Shown here: piece after piece, positions 18,762 to 27,092 of the stretch | Position numbering within the stretch: position 1 is the stretch's first letter | Layout of the letters: the number at the start of each line of letters is the position of its first letter | Source of the DNA: Leptolyngbya sp. FACHB-261 | GTDB taxonomy: Bacteria; Cyanobacteriota; Cyanobacteriia; FACHB-261 | Assembly (NCBI RefSeq): GCF_014696065.1 | Contig: NZ_JACJPL010000022.1 | Span: 62,001-126,000 of the forward strand | Reading direction: 5' to 3' | Length of the DNA: 64,000 nt | Notes under the pieces: model-generated | What the model saw: only the letters and a program-made list of their open reading frames with translations | Database searches by the model: none | What the model was told of the DNA's origin: nothing | Made by a program: the position numbers and the translations under genes

Positions 18762-19487
18762 CTACGGTTGAGAGAATTGTTGCACTTCTTGATGAACGCT
18801 GATGCCAATTTGCAAGGCTTCGTTCAGTAAATCGATATATTCACTTGCCTGACTAGTTACTTCCATTGTTTTTAAAGTAGTCAAGTTAGTCTCAATGTTC
18901 ATTAGAAGATCAGCACGTCGAGCCAAAAAACCACGATTTTGTCGCAGGATTTTCTCGGTCATTAAGCCACAAACTAGACTGTTTCTGGCGATCGTTAGCG
19001 CTTCGATCACCTGCTGACGATCCATCTTGTGCGTCTGCGAGCTGCTGATCGCGTCTAGTCGTTCAACGATCGCCACTGCTTGCACAACCTCGTTATATTT
19101 ATCAACTTCGTCTAGTAAGTGGGCAAGCGGTTTGAGCGCTTTACTTTTGAGTGCCATCGTTACGTTCCAGCCTACGATCGCCACTGTACTGATGCTAAAG
19201 CTAACTTGCAAAAACCAAGTGATGGTTGACAAATCATTCACAGAATTAGCGTGATTCCGTACCAGAAGAAGACCGATCGGCAGCGTAAAAATGAAGATTA
19301 AAACGAAGATAAAGAGTTGCGTTAGGCAAAAGGAAAGGAAGCGTTGCCAAGTTTTGAAAAGACCGGGGCGATAAGCACCACCGACTATTCCCCCAATAAA
19401 TAGCTCTGTCACTTCCAAGCCAGTCAGATGCTCTAGCTCTTTCGCTGCGATCGTCAGTTGCTTTAATTCAGGGTTCATGTTAGCCAC
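18762..19487 (-). CDS. Uncharacterised membrane protein, partner of 19493-20167
   Basis: I do not recognise a named domain. The 241 residues begin with a soluble segment (LKQLTIAAKELEHLTGLEVTEL, then IGGIVGGAYRPGLFKTWQRF), followed by two membrane helices (about 48-75 and 91-112: QLFIFVLIFIFTLPIGLLLV and FSISTVAIVGWNVTMAL) and a long helical, partly coiled-coil C-terminal half. It starts 5 bases after the stop of the upstream membrane gene, so the two are one operon and presumably one complex. Lipid, cell-envelope or trafficking roles are all possible. Confidence 0.7.
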   Translation of the reverse strand: MANMNPELKQLTIAAKELEHLTGLEVTELFIGGIVGGAYRPGLFKTWQRFLSFCLTQLFIFVLIFIFTLPIGLLLVRNHANSVNDLSTITWFLQVSFSISTVAIVGWNVTMALKSKALKPLAHLLDEVDKYNEVVQAVAIVERLDAISSSQTHKMDRQQVIEALTIARNSLVCGLMTEKILRQNRGFLARRADLLMNIETNLTTLKTMEVTSQASEYIDLLNEALQIGISVHQEVQQFSQP

Positions 19488-19492
19488 TCACG

Positions 19493-20167
19493 TTAGAAAA
19501 AAAGGCTAAGGAGCGCATTCCAGACACCTGAAAAGAAGCTTCCTTCTCTAGGACGAAAAAGCTCAAACTGTCCTTGTGAACCGAAGAAAGGACGCAATGT
19601 CCAGCCGAGTTGGCTGCCAACGAAGCCATAGAGTATTAGCCAAAAGCGGAGAATACTTTTGCGAACTTTAACGCCCTGATCGCCATCATTATCAGAAATA
19701 GGCTTCATTACCTGATAGAGGAAGGCAACGCCAATAATACCTGTAAGGGCAAAGGTTGCCACATTAAGCAACAAGAAAAATGAGTAGTCATTAACAGTAA
19801 TCAAGAAAAACAAGGTGACGGGAGCAAAGCCGCACAGCAAGATTGCAATCACTGAGACGGCTGTGAGTAAATACGTGAAATGTTGCCCAATCGTCTGTTT
19901 AGAGCCAAAGAGCACATTAAAAATGTACAGCGTTGGCAAACAGATGACTAAGGTAATCAGGTATAAAGCGGGTAACTTGATAGCAGAAGAAGCAGCTTGA
20001 GGCAGGCTATGATAGGAGCCAATAATTGCTCCATAAATGGCGAAGAAGCATGAACTGGAAATAAGGAGCGCCGCCATTTTGGTTTTTAGCCCCACACCGT
20101 CATAAATTTCCGCCAAAAATTCTTTGCGGTCGCGCAATAATGAGATAACAGTTGAGAAATAGTTCAT
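19493..20167 (-). CDS. Multi-pass membrane protein of a cyanobacterial family of unknown function (Yip1-like layout)
   Basis: The 224-residue protein opens with a short amphipathic part (VISLLRDRKEFLAEIYDGVGL), then about five or six membrane helices, e.g. MAALLISSSCFFAIYGAIIG, LPALYLITLVICLPTLYIFNVLFG, FTYLLTAVSVIAILLCGF, FFLLLNVATFALTGIIGVAF, and ends with a conserved-looking GSQLGWTLRPFFGSQGQFELFRP. I recall relatives being labelled WH2-domain proteins by automatic pipelines, a label this sequence does not justify. Helix layout is like Yip1 proteins. It is the first gene of a two-gene operon. Confidence 0.7.
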   Translation of the reverse strand: MNYFSTVISLLRDRKEFLAEIYDGVGLKTKMAALLISSSCFFAIYGAIIGSYHSLPQAASSAIKLPALYLITLVICLPTLYIFNVLFGSKQTIGQHFTYLLTAVSVIAILLCGFAPVTLFFLITVNDYSFFLLLNVATFALTGIIGVAFLYQVMKPISDNDGDQGVKVRKSILRFWLILYGFVGSQLGWTLRPFFGSQGQFELFRPREGSFFSGVWNALLSLFF

Positions 20168-20430
20168 TAGTGAAGCTCCTGCAACGGTGGGATCGAGTAG
20201 AACCGATCAGTCTTGGGGCGAATTTCAACATACAACGTGGTTTCCAAGATTTCGGATGCTTTACAGAAAACTCATGCTTCTTATGAAGTGAGGTCTAGCT
20301 CTTAGCCCCTGTTCAGCTGAGTTTGCCGCAGTCCCATGGCACGCCACACCCATATAAGGTCTACATCTAAAAAGGTTGCTCTGGCATTTGCTGCCATTGC
20401 CTACGGTGAAAAGCCTATGAAGAAGAGTGA

Positions 20431-20616
<186 letters not shown>

Positions 20617-20858
20617 GAAAGGCTTTTATAACGGGCTAGCCTTCCATTGAGTGATTCCTAACTTTATGGTTCAAGGCGGCTGCCCCTTAGGGACAGGCAC
20701 AGGAGTGTTCAGTTTTTTAAGTCCTCTCAGCGTTGTTGGCCAACATAGCATAGTCATAAAATTTACCTTCAGAAAAGCTTGCTCTGGTTTTGTCCCATTA
20801 AACTCTGCCAATCCTAGTCTCTGCCTTGGTAAATCCCACAATATGACCAAAATTACAG

Positions 20859-21185
20859 TTGGCAGAACACCGTGTGGCTGGCTTGAAGATGATCAGTGAA
20901 GAGCTGGAGCTTGAAAAATCATTGACGTTGGGGAGTTTTACGACAAGCATTGAGCAAATTCGTACCAGACTAAAGGCTTACAACAGCTTGCTGGCTCAAA
21001 TTGACGTCGCCCAAGCTGAGTTAGTAGAAGAAGAAAAGCGTTTGAAACACATGACCTCCGATATGCTAACGGGGGTTGCTTCTAAATATGGCAAGGACAG
21101 CTATGAATATAAGCTGGCAGGAGGCACGCGGCGCAGTGAGCGTAAGCGTCCAGTGCATAAGTCAAAGCCAGTATTGCCAGACTAG
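20859..21185 (+). CDS. Small conserved hypothetical protein
   Basis: The frame encodes up to 108 residues from TTG 20859; ATG 20889 (MISEELELEKS) is an alternative start. It is highly charged and helical, with IEQIRTRLKAYNSLLAQIDVAQAELVEEEKRL as a likely coiled coil, then GVASKYGKDSYEYKLAGGTRRSERKRP. I recall similar cyanobacterial proteins ending in KYGKDS.EYE.AGG.RKSERKR, with no known function. The basic tail could bind nucleic acid. It is isolated between the Obg fragment and the histidine kinase. Confidence 0.65.
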   Translation: MAEHRVAGLKMISEELELEKSLTLGSFTTSIEQIRTRLKAYNSLLAQIDVAQAELVEEEKRLKHMTSDMLTGVASKYGKDSYEYKLAGGTRRSERKRPVHKSKPVLPD

Positions 21186-21501
21186 ATAATGATTGAGGTT
21201 AGATGAACCCTGAGAGCGGTTAGTAGTTACACTAGTCGCTCTTTATTCTGCTTAGAATTTTTCGACTCTGAAAATAAACTGTGTCTGAATTGAACTAGGG
21301 ACAAGGCTTTGAACATCTCGTTCTAGCAATGATATTGGCTTTAAGTAATTGAGAGGCTCCCACCTAGGCTCAATGCTTCAGAATTGGTAGTGGCGCAATA
21401 TTACACTGATTAAAAACTTGAAGAAAATAGTAATACTCTCAATGTTTTAGGCTCAGCCAACTACCCTAAAGGGGTGCATTCTACCCATCTAGACTCCAGT
21501 T
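21186..21501. other. Intergenic stretch without a gene
   Basis: Three hundred and sixteen bases between the small conserved gene and the histidine kinase. I see no open frame, strong hairpin or repeat; it presumably holds the kinase promoter. Confidence 0.6.
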
Positions 21502-23715
21502 ATGTTCAACTTGAATTTAAGAGGAGAGTTGTACTGGCATCCGCTCCTGATTGTAGGAATTTACACCTTAAGTTGGTTGATATTGGACCAAGCAACTCTG
21601 ATGTATGAGACGGCACCTGAGGTTGTGCTCTTCTACCCGGCGTCTGCTCTCCACTTTGTGTTGCTCTTTGTCTTTGGTCTACGCTATCTACCTGCCTTGA
21701 TTGTCCCTATTCTCATCGATGGTTGGTTGTTGCCACCGATGGATTTACCGCCGCTCATTGTGCTGGTTTATGGGTTGCTAGTCACTTTGATCTACGGCGG
21801 TGTTAGCGTTTACCTATTGCGCCATCTACGTATTGACCCCCATTTGAGACGCCTGCGCGACGTGATTTGGTTTGTCCTTTGGGCAACTTTGGGTGCGCCA
21901 CTGCTGCTGGCGATATTGAGCCTCACGACCTTTGCTCTGGCTGATGTTATTCCCTGGTCAAATTGGGGAGTACAGACGCTGCATTTTTGGGTGGGGGAGA
22001 GCGTTGGTGTTGCCTCTCTAGCGCCTTTTTTATTGGTTTGTGTTTGGCCTTGGGCCAACTTTGTAAGGCAGCAGGGATTCTGGCGTTGGCTTTTGAATTT
22101 ACGCCGCCCCTCAGTGCCGTTGGCTTTGGAACGGTTGGCCCAGGGACTCGGCGTATTACTCGGCACCTGGATTGCCTTTGGCACCCGGTTCAGTGGCTAC
22201 TCAAACTTCTTATACATCAGCTTTCTGCCAATGATCTGGATTACTGTAGCCTACGGCTTACCGGCTGCTACCGCAGTAATCCTGGTTCTCAATTCGGGTG
22301 CAGCCCTGGTTGAGGCATCACAAACTGAACCGCCTAGATTGGGGTTGGAGATGGCTGGATTTCAGTTCTGCATGCTAGCTCTCTCGCAGACGGCTCTACT
22401 ATTAGGCGCGACTATAACCCGCCGAATGCAGGCCCTTAAACTGATTCAGTCGCAAATGCAAAGGGCACAACTGCTCAACAGAATCAGTCAAGCTTTAAAT
22501 TCCAGTCTAGATCCAAACCATATTTTGCAGGAGATTGTCCGGCTGACGGGGGAGAACTTTGACGTCGAGCGAGTGATGCTTTATCGCTTGGGGGACGAGC
22601 AGATTCGCGTAGTCAACGAGTGGCGAGCTAATGCTGAGGTCGTCTCGGTTTTGGGTTTTGAATGCTCCCTCGCTGAGTGGCTAGATCAGCCTGATCCAGA
22701 TTCTGACTTGAGGCAACGTCGACCCTTTCAAGCTCGTAATTATGCGGCCATTCCGCATTCTCCCGCTCGTTCGTTACTGATTGAACAGGCAAAAATTCGT
22801 TCGATTCTACGGGTGCCTATTTTTATTCGGGACGAGTTCTTTGGTAGTCTGTCACTGCACACCACCATAACGGAACGCAGTTTTAGCCAAGACGAGGTTG
22901 ATTTATTAGAAGAAATTGCCGACCAAGCAGCCATTGCCCTCTACAACGCCCAAAGCTACGAGTGTCTTGAGCAGCTAGTGCAAGAACGGACGCAGGAATT
23001 AGAGCAAGAGAAACTGGTTTCAGAAGTGGCTAATCGTGCCAAAAGTGAGTTCCTCACTAATACAAGCCATGAGTTGCGCACACCCTTAACCAGTATTTTG
23101 GGATTCTCGCGTGTCTTGTTGCAACAGGTTTTTGGTCCGCTCAACGAGCGACAACAACGCTACCTCGAAACGGTTCTTGCTTCTGGCGAACATTTGCTGG
23201 AATTGATCAACGACCTGTTGGACTTGTCAAGTATCGAAATCGGCCGAGAAGATCTAGTTTTAGAAACTCTGTCAATTCAAGAGGTCTGTCAAAGCTGCTT
23301 GTCTTTAATGGAGGAGCGTGCTCAAAGTAAAGGTCTAACGCTGGTCTCTGACATTGCCCCGGAACTGACTACCTGTGTGGCTGACCGACGCCGCTTGCGA
23401 CAAATCCTGGTCAATTTGCTGGCAAATGCAATCAAGTTTACTGAAACTGGCGCAGTGACCCTGCAAGTTGACCAAACTACAACGACCATTGACTTTAGTG
23501 TGCTTGATACTGGAATTGGCATTGCTGAGACAGATCAAGCAACTCTATTTCAACCGTTTCAGCAGTTGAACCAGGGGCTAAACCGACCGTACGAAGGGAC
23601 AGGCTTGGGCCTGGCTTTATCACAGCACTTGGCTCAGTTACAGGGCGGCAAGATTATACTGCAATCGCAGTTGGGTAAGGGCAGCCGCTTTACCCTGCAT
23701 CTGCCTAAGCAGTAA
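21502..23715 (+). CDS. MASE1-GAF sensor histidine kinase
   Basis: The 737-residue protein has three parts. Residues 1-315 form a MASE1-type membrane sensor with about eight helices (WHPLLIVGIYTLSWLILDQATL, VVLFYPASALHFVLLFVFGLRYLP, FWVGESVGVASLAPFLLV). A GAF domain follows (about 330-475, RILQEIVRLTGENFDVERVMLYRL-like start through ADQAAIALYNAQSY). The kinase core has His523 in NTSHELRTPL, N-box ANAIKFTE, DTGIGIAE and GTGLGLALSQHL. It should autophosphorylate in response to an unknown membrane or GAF signal. No response regulator gene is adjacent, so it is an orphan kinase. Confidence 0.93.
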   Translation: MFNLNLRGELYWHPLLIVGIYTLSWLILDQATLMYETAPEVVLFYPASALHFVLLFVFGLRYLPALIVPILIDGWLLPPMDLPPLIVLVYGLLVTLIYGGVSVYLLRHLRIDPHLRRLRDVIWFVLWATLGAPLLLAILSLTTFALADVIPWSNWGVQTLHFWVGESVGVASLAPFLLVCVWPWANFVRQQGFWRWLLNLRRPSVPLALERLAQGLGVLLGTWIAFGTRFSGYSNFLYISFLPMIWITVAYGLPAATAVILVLNSGAALVEASQTEPPRLGLEMAGFQFCMLALSQTALLLGATITRRMQALKLIQSQMQRAQLLNRISQALNSSLDPNHILQEIVRLTGENFDVERVMLYRLGDEQIRVVNEWRANAEVVSVLGFECSLAEWLDQPDPDSDLRQRRPFQARNYAAIPHSPARSLLIEQAKIRSILRVPIFIRDEFFGSLSLHTTITERSFSQDEVDLLEEIADQAAIALYNAQSYECLEQLVQERTQELEQEKLVSEVANRAKSEFLTNTSHELRTPLTSILGFSRVLLQQVFGPLNERQQRYLETVLASGEHLLELINDLLDLSSIEIGREDLVLETLSIQEVCQSCLSLMEERAQSKGLTLVSDIAPELTTCVADRRRLRQILVNLLANAIKFTETGAVTLQVDQTTTTIDFSVLDTGIGIAETDQATLFQPFQQLNQGLNRPYEGTGLGLALSQHLAQLQGGKIILQSQLGKGSRFTLHLPKQ

Positions 23716-23851
23716 GGCAAAAATCGGCACTGGTTAGTTTGAGCAGTGCTTCAGACCCCAAAAGAAGTTTCTAAAAAAGTAGTCAAAAGCACTTGCAAGA
23801 GTCGTCCTGTTCTTCTATTCTTTGAACCCAGTCCGACGCGACAAGCACCGT

Positions 23852-24020
23852 CTAGGGATGATACTGACATCCCTAGGCAGCTAACCCTCAAGCTGAGCAA
23901 CCCAGCCCGAAGGCTAGAGGGAAGTTTAACACTCCCTAACCCTTCTCACCTTTAGGTCTGTGCAGCCAAAAGGATTGCGGCGAAGGACAGCCGGGGGCAG
24001 TGCCTTTACACTGACCCCCC
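23852..24020 (+). ncRNA. Candidate structured RNA before a tiny ORF
   Basis: Several stems occur in series: CTAGGGATG/CATCCCTAG (23852-23860 with 23868-23876), CCCTC/GAGGG (23885-23889 with 23917-23921) enclosing AGCC-CGAA-GGCT (23904-23915), and GGGGGCAGTG pairing with CACTG and CCCCC across a one-base bulge (23993-24002 with 24009-24019). The last is 31 bases before the ATG at 24051 and could act as terminator or attenuator, but lacks a T-run. It does not match a riboswitch class I know. A 69-codon frame across 23746-23955 has no protein-like features. Confidence 0.35.
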
Positions 24021-24050
24021 TTCTTCCCCACAGTTTGGAGCATTCATACA

Positions 24051-24242
24051 ATGTGGACTACTTTCGGCTGCGTACCTGTAGGGGGTACTTTCTATCACCT
24101 CGGCCATTGCGCCATCAAACTCAGCAACGGTGGTATTAACACACCAGGCAAATTCAAATGGCAAGCAGAATCCGACCATCCTGGCTGGGAGATCTACAAC
24201 GGCCCTCGCGTCTTTTTCCTTGACGCTAACCAAACCAGCTAG
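24051..24242 (+). CDS. Possible small protein of 63 residues
   Basis: The frame MWTTFGCVPVGGTFYHLGHCAIKLS... resembles the general look of short beta-rich proteins with a VGxxFxxxGxxYxK pattern found in cyanobacteria and phages, but I cannot name a family. It has two cysteines (in FGCVPVGG and GHCAIKL) and several aromatic residues, and no signal peptide. No clear Shine-Dalgarno precedes it. The opposite-strand frame (24006-24254) is a less protein-like alternative. Confidence 0.45.
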   Translation: MWTTFGCVPVGGTFYHLGHCAIKLSNGGINTPGKFKWQAESDHPGWEIYNGPRVFFLDANQTS

Positions 24243-24406
24243 CCTAAGCCGCAAAGATTAGAGCTGTCATCTTCTGTATTTCTATAGGGCGAGAAGACCT
24301 CGCCCTACAATAATTCTGTTGAGTAGCTGCCAGTAGCCTCTACTTCCATATCAGGATCTTTGGCAGCTCACCCCAACAGGTTAGTTATGCTGCGGTTTGT
24401 GAGTTC

Positions 24407-25471
24407 TTAGGAGTTCCACCGGACGTTAGCCCCTGCTGCAATATCCATTGCTTCACCCGTAACTCGGTAAGCGTCTGGCGAGCAAAAGAAAGGAACGCCT
24501 GCGGCAACATCTTCTGGTTCAATTAAGCCCACGTCCTGAGCGTTGAGGCTATTTCGTAGGTAGTTGTCAATTGCAGCCGGACTGGGATTCTTAGGATCAG
24601 CCCAGGTCAATGTTGCCTCATTAATAATCATCGGAGTGCGAACACCGGTTGGATTGATTGCATTCACCGTAATTCCTTCCTTGGCATACTCAACGGCTGC
24701 ACATTTAACCAGTCCTAGCACGCCCCACTTGGAGGCATTGTAACTAGCAGACTGAGCAGAGCCAAATCGGCTATTGCAGGAGTTAATTACGACAATTCGA
24801 CCATAACGCCGTTCCCGCATGTGGGGGATGACAGCTTGCATGGATTTCGCAACACCGCTCAAGTTAACAGCAATCACATCATCCCATTCTGCATCTGACA
24901 TCTCATGCAGCCATCCAAACGTGAGGACTCCAGCATTGGCAACGAGAATATCTACTTTACCGAAGCCATCAATCGTTCGTTTAACAACATTTTCCATTTG
25001 TTGTCGGCTGCGAACATCTGCCTGTACTGATAAGGCTCGTACCCCTTGGGCTTCAACTAAGCGGATAGTTTCTGCCATGTCTTGAGACTTTGCCAGTGGA
25101 TAGGGAACCGAGGTGATTTGGCCAGCAATATCGCAGATGGCAACATCAGCTCCTTCTTTGGCAAGTCGCACAGCAACCGCCCGTCCGATACCTCTAGCTG
25201 CACCCGTTACGATTGCCACTTGGCCACTCAGAGGTTTGTTGTTCCTGGTTGGCTGACCTTGATTTTGAGCAACTGTAGCACTCGCTGCCTGCGCCACTGG
25301 TTCTGGGGTTGAATCCGTAGCTCTTGCGACTGAAGAGTTCACGGTTGCTCCCAACGCACTTGCGCCAAGGGCTGCACTACTGATTCCCATCGTTTTGAGA
25401 AGACGACGGCGTGAGGCACTTTTATTTGAACTGGCTGACTGGATCCAGCTAAATAGATTACCAAGGTTCAT
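24407..25471 (-). CDS. Short-chain dehydrogenase/reductase with Tat signal peptide
   Basis: The C-terminal 270 residues form a classical SDR: cofactor motif TGAARGIG (89-96), ADVAICD, LVANAGVL, active-site Ser in VINSCNS, catalytic YNASK, and NPTGVRTPM. The NAG motif and YxxxK are intact, so it should be an active NAD(P)-dependent alcohol dehydrogenase or ketoreductase. The N-terminus is unusual for the family: SRRRLLK (20-26) fits the twin-arginine consensus, followed by a hydrophobic stretch and ARA cleavage-like site, so export of the folded, cofactor-loaded enzyme is predicted. Upstream lie tandem and inverted repeats and an AraC remnant. Confidence 0.87.
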   Translation of the reverse strand: MNLGNLFSWIQSASSNKSASRRRLLKTMGISSAALGASALGATVNSSVARATDSTPEPVAQAASATVAQNQGQPTRNNKPLSGQVAIVTGAARGIGRAVAVRLAKEGADVAICDIAGQITSVPYPLAKSQDMAETIRLVEAQGVRALSVQADVRSRQQMENVVKRTIDGFGKVDILVANAGVLTFGWLHEMSDAEWDDVIAVNLSGVAKSMQAVIPHMRERRYGRIVVINSCNSRFGSAQSASYNASKWGVLGLVKCAAVEYAKEGITVNAINPTGVRTPMIINEATLTWADPKNPSPAAIDNYLRNSLNAQDVGLIEPEDVAAGVPFFCSPDAYRVTGEAMDIAAGANVRWNS

Positions 25472-25579
25472 AGATAGACTCTTCTAGGTCGTTTGGATCT
25501 TGTTACTTGCGGCTTTCGTCGTCTCTATTGCTGGCCCACAAATGCATCATCCCAGGAAACCTTCCGATATGTCTTGAAA

Positions 25580-25621
25580 GTTCTTGCTCAATTTAAAAGT
25601 GTTCTTGCTCAATTTAGAAGC
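25580..25621. repeat. Two tandem 21-base direct repeats
   Basis: GTTCTTGCTCAATTTAAAAG(T) at 25580-25600 is followed immediately by GTTCTTGCTCAATTTAGAAG(C) at 25601-25621, differing in two positions. Two turns of helix per unit and placement 110-150 bases upstream of the dehydrogenase start fit a pair of binding sites for an AraC-type activator. Confidence 0.8.
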
Positions 25622-25625
25622 ATTG

Positions 25626-25679
25626 ATCAGTGTCATTGATCAGTGCCTTTAACCAGTGACACCGATCAATGACACTGAT
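25626..25679. promoter_or_regulatory. Nested inverted repeats, operator-like
   Basis: ATCAGTGTCATTGATC (25626-25641) is perfectly inverted at 25664-25679. A second, interlocked pair is TGCCTTTAA (25644-25652) with TTAAAGGCA (25679-25687). The left side also carries CATTGATCAGTG twice (25621-25632, 25634-25645). Either a regulator-binding array or a large cruciform is possible. It sits between the AraC remnant and the dehydrogenase it may once have controlled. Confidence 0.6.
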
Positions 25680-25839
25680 TAAAGGCAACGAGCAAATGCT
25701 TTTGGAGCCATGTCGAAGGCGCGTCGAAACGCGTTGAAAAATGCGTCTGGTCAAAGAACCCTACAGCATGGGCAATTTTTATAAGTAAAGACAGAGCCAG
25801 CTGGTGCCGCAAAAAATCCTTGCCCAGGTTTTGAATCGA
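25679..25839 (-). pseudogene. Remnant of an AraC-family transcription regulator (C-terminal HTH)
   Basis: On the minus strand the frame reads QNLGKDFLRHQLALSLLIKIAHAVGFFDQTHFSTRF, which is the second helix-turn-helix of AraC proteins (IA..VGF.DQ.HF...F). The first HTH is largely deleted between LALS and LLIKIAHAV. One base is missing after STRF; in the shifted frame RRAFDMAPKAFARCL ends at TAA 25679-25681. An in-frame TGA closes the frame upstream. So this is a decayed gene, probably the former regulator of the neighbouring dehydrogenase. Confidence 0.8.
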
Positions 25840-26132
25840 TCAGATTGATCTTGCTCTGTAACGGCATTAGCAATTTTTGTTCACAGTAGGACTTCTCAAT
25901 AAATACTGACCTGGGATCATTGTGCTGGAGATCTCCCATTTTTCCAGAAGCAATTGCCCTACCCATTGCCTCTCTCAGCCCTATCCCGGCAACAGATGCA
26001 GCAACAATAATCTGCTCAGTAGCGCTTCTACTGAAAGAGGTATGTTATGTAACAAAATGTATTTTAAACTACATATACAAGGCTATTGCTGCAACTGCTT
26101 GGCTTCCTGAGAACCCAAGCGAGGAGCACCTG

Positions 26133-26426
26133 ATGAGGAGTGTTGAGATGGCACCACACGAAGACCAGTCACTAACCGGTGCCGACGCCTCTGGTAACCT
26201 TGGCAGCAAAGAGGAACCTCAATCCGTTCCGCCTCGATCAGTGGGCAACTACAGTGACATCAGCCAGGATCTTCAGGACATGAAGCAGGAGCTTCAACAA
26301 ACCCGAGGCGAACTTGGTACGATGCGCTCTGATCTCAAACAGACTCGACAAGAACTCGAAGCCACTCGGCAAGCATTTAACAAAATTTTTGAAGAGCTTA
26401 AACAGCTCAATGAACCACAGTCTTAG
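26133..26426 (+). CDS. Small coiled-coil protein
   Basis: From ATG 26133, preceded by GAGGAG, the frame encodes 97 residues. The first half is polar and Ser/Pro-rich; the second is a long helix (SQDLQDMKQELQQTRGELGTMRSDLKQTRQELEATRQAF, in two 11-residue-like blocks) with heptad spacing, giving a likely dimeric coiled coil. I cannot assign a family. The longer open frame from 25920 overlaps the AraC remnant region and lacks likeness to anything. A strong terminator starts 2 bases after the stop, supporting a real transcript end. Confidence 0.65.
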   Translation: MRSVEMAPHEDQSLTGADASGNLGSKEEPQSVPPRSVGNYSDISQDLQDMKQELQQTRGELGTMRSDLKQTRQELEATRQAFNKIFEELKQLNEPQS

Positions 26427-26428
26427 GC

Positions 26429-26453
26429 TTAGGGCCTACACGGTAGGCCCTAA
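26429..26453 (+). terminator. Terminator hairpin after the coiled-coil gene
   Basis: TTAGGGCCTAC (26429-26439) pairs perfectly with GTAGGCCCTAA (26443-26453), loop ACG, 11 pairs. The following ACTTATTTG is only moderately T-rich, so efficiency may be partial. Confidence 0.7.
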
Positions 26454-26583
26454 ACTTATTTGATGGAATTCAGCTAGATTGTATGAGAAGGCATCATGTC
26501 ATTTCAATCTACGCTTTGGAACTAGGGCTCAGAAACATCGGTCGCTTCAGAATTGGAGCACGCTGCTTTCAGCCAGTTCAAAA

Positions 26584-26805
26584 TTAAACTATGTTTTGAA
26601 TTTTACTATTGAGATGCTTACTTTTTGCCAACGTTTTATCTAAGTTAGTCTTCGTTCTTGAAATGTCTGCTCGCAAGAATCTAGCATCCTCGGCAGTTTT
26701 ATTTAAGCGGGCTCTCAACTCCGCAATTTCTGATTGCAGCTCCATTTCTCTATAGACTTCGGCTCTGAGCTGGCCCAGGTCTGCTATGAGCTTGAGGAAA
26801 TTCAT
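26584..26805 (-). CDS. Possible small coiled-coil protein
   Basis: The 73-residue frame MNFLKLIADLGQLRAEVYRE... continues with heptad-patterned ELQSEIAELRARLNKTAED and ADISRTKTNLDKTLAKS. Charge pattern and absence of low-complexity stretches make it more than chance. It has no signal peptide. It is convergent with the 26133-26426 coiled-coil gene, and the two might interact, but that is a guess. Nothing plausible is seen from 26806 to 27092. Confidence 0.45.
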   Translation of the reverse strand: MNFLKLIADLGQLRAEVYREMELQSEIAELRARLNKTAEDARFLRADISRTKTNLDKTLAKSKHLNSKIQNIV

Positions 26806-27092
26806 CGACCTGCACCCCTCTTCGATTCGGTTTGGGTTCCGCTTACTCTTAACCCTTCCCTAGAGTCCCAGCCAAATCAGGAAGCCTCGTCAGCCAAAAG
26901 GAATAGAAAGTATTGAAGAAAACATAAAATTTTAAGGGGATTTGGAAGCTTTCTCTTGTTTTGTTGCCAACACATCATTTGCATCAAGAAGATCCACTAT
27001 TGAGCCGCTTGAAACACTACTGCTAGCACTTCTACTTCACGAACTCAAGCTGAAATTCCTGTTTCCGCTTGAAGATAAATATTCAAATTCTT

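Noticed and set aside
20651-20899. Plus-strand ORF of 82 codons after the Obg fragment.
   Set aside because: No protein-like pattern, and it overlaps the start of the conserved small gene in another frame.
23746-23955. Plus-strand ORF of 69 codons.
   Set aside because: It coincides with the stem-loop region and shows no domain or good start.
23840-24030. Guanidine-I or cobalamin riboswitch.
   Set aside because: The conserved core sequences of these classes are not found.
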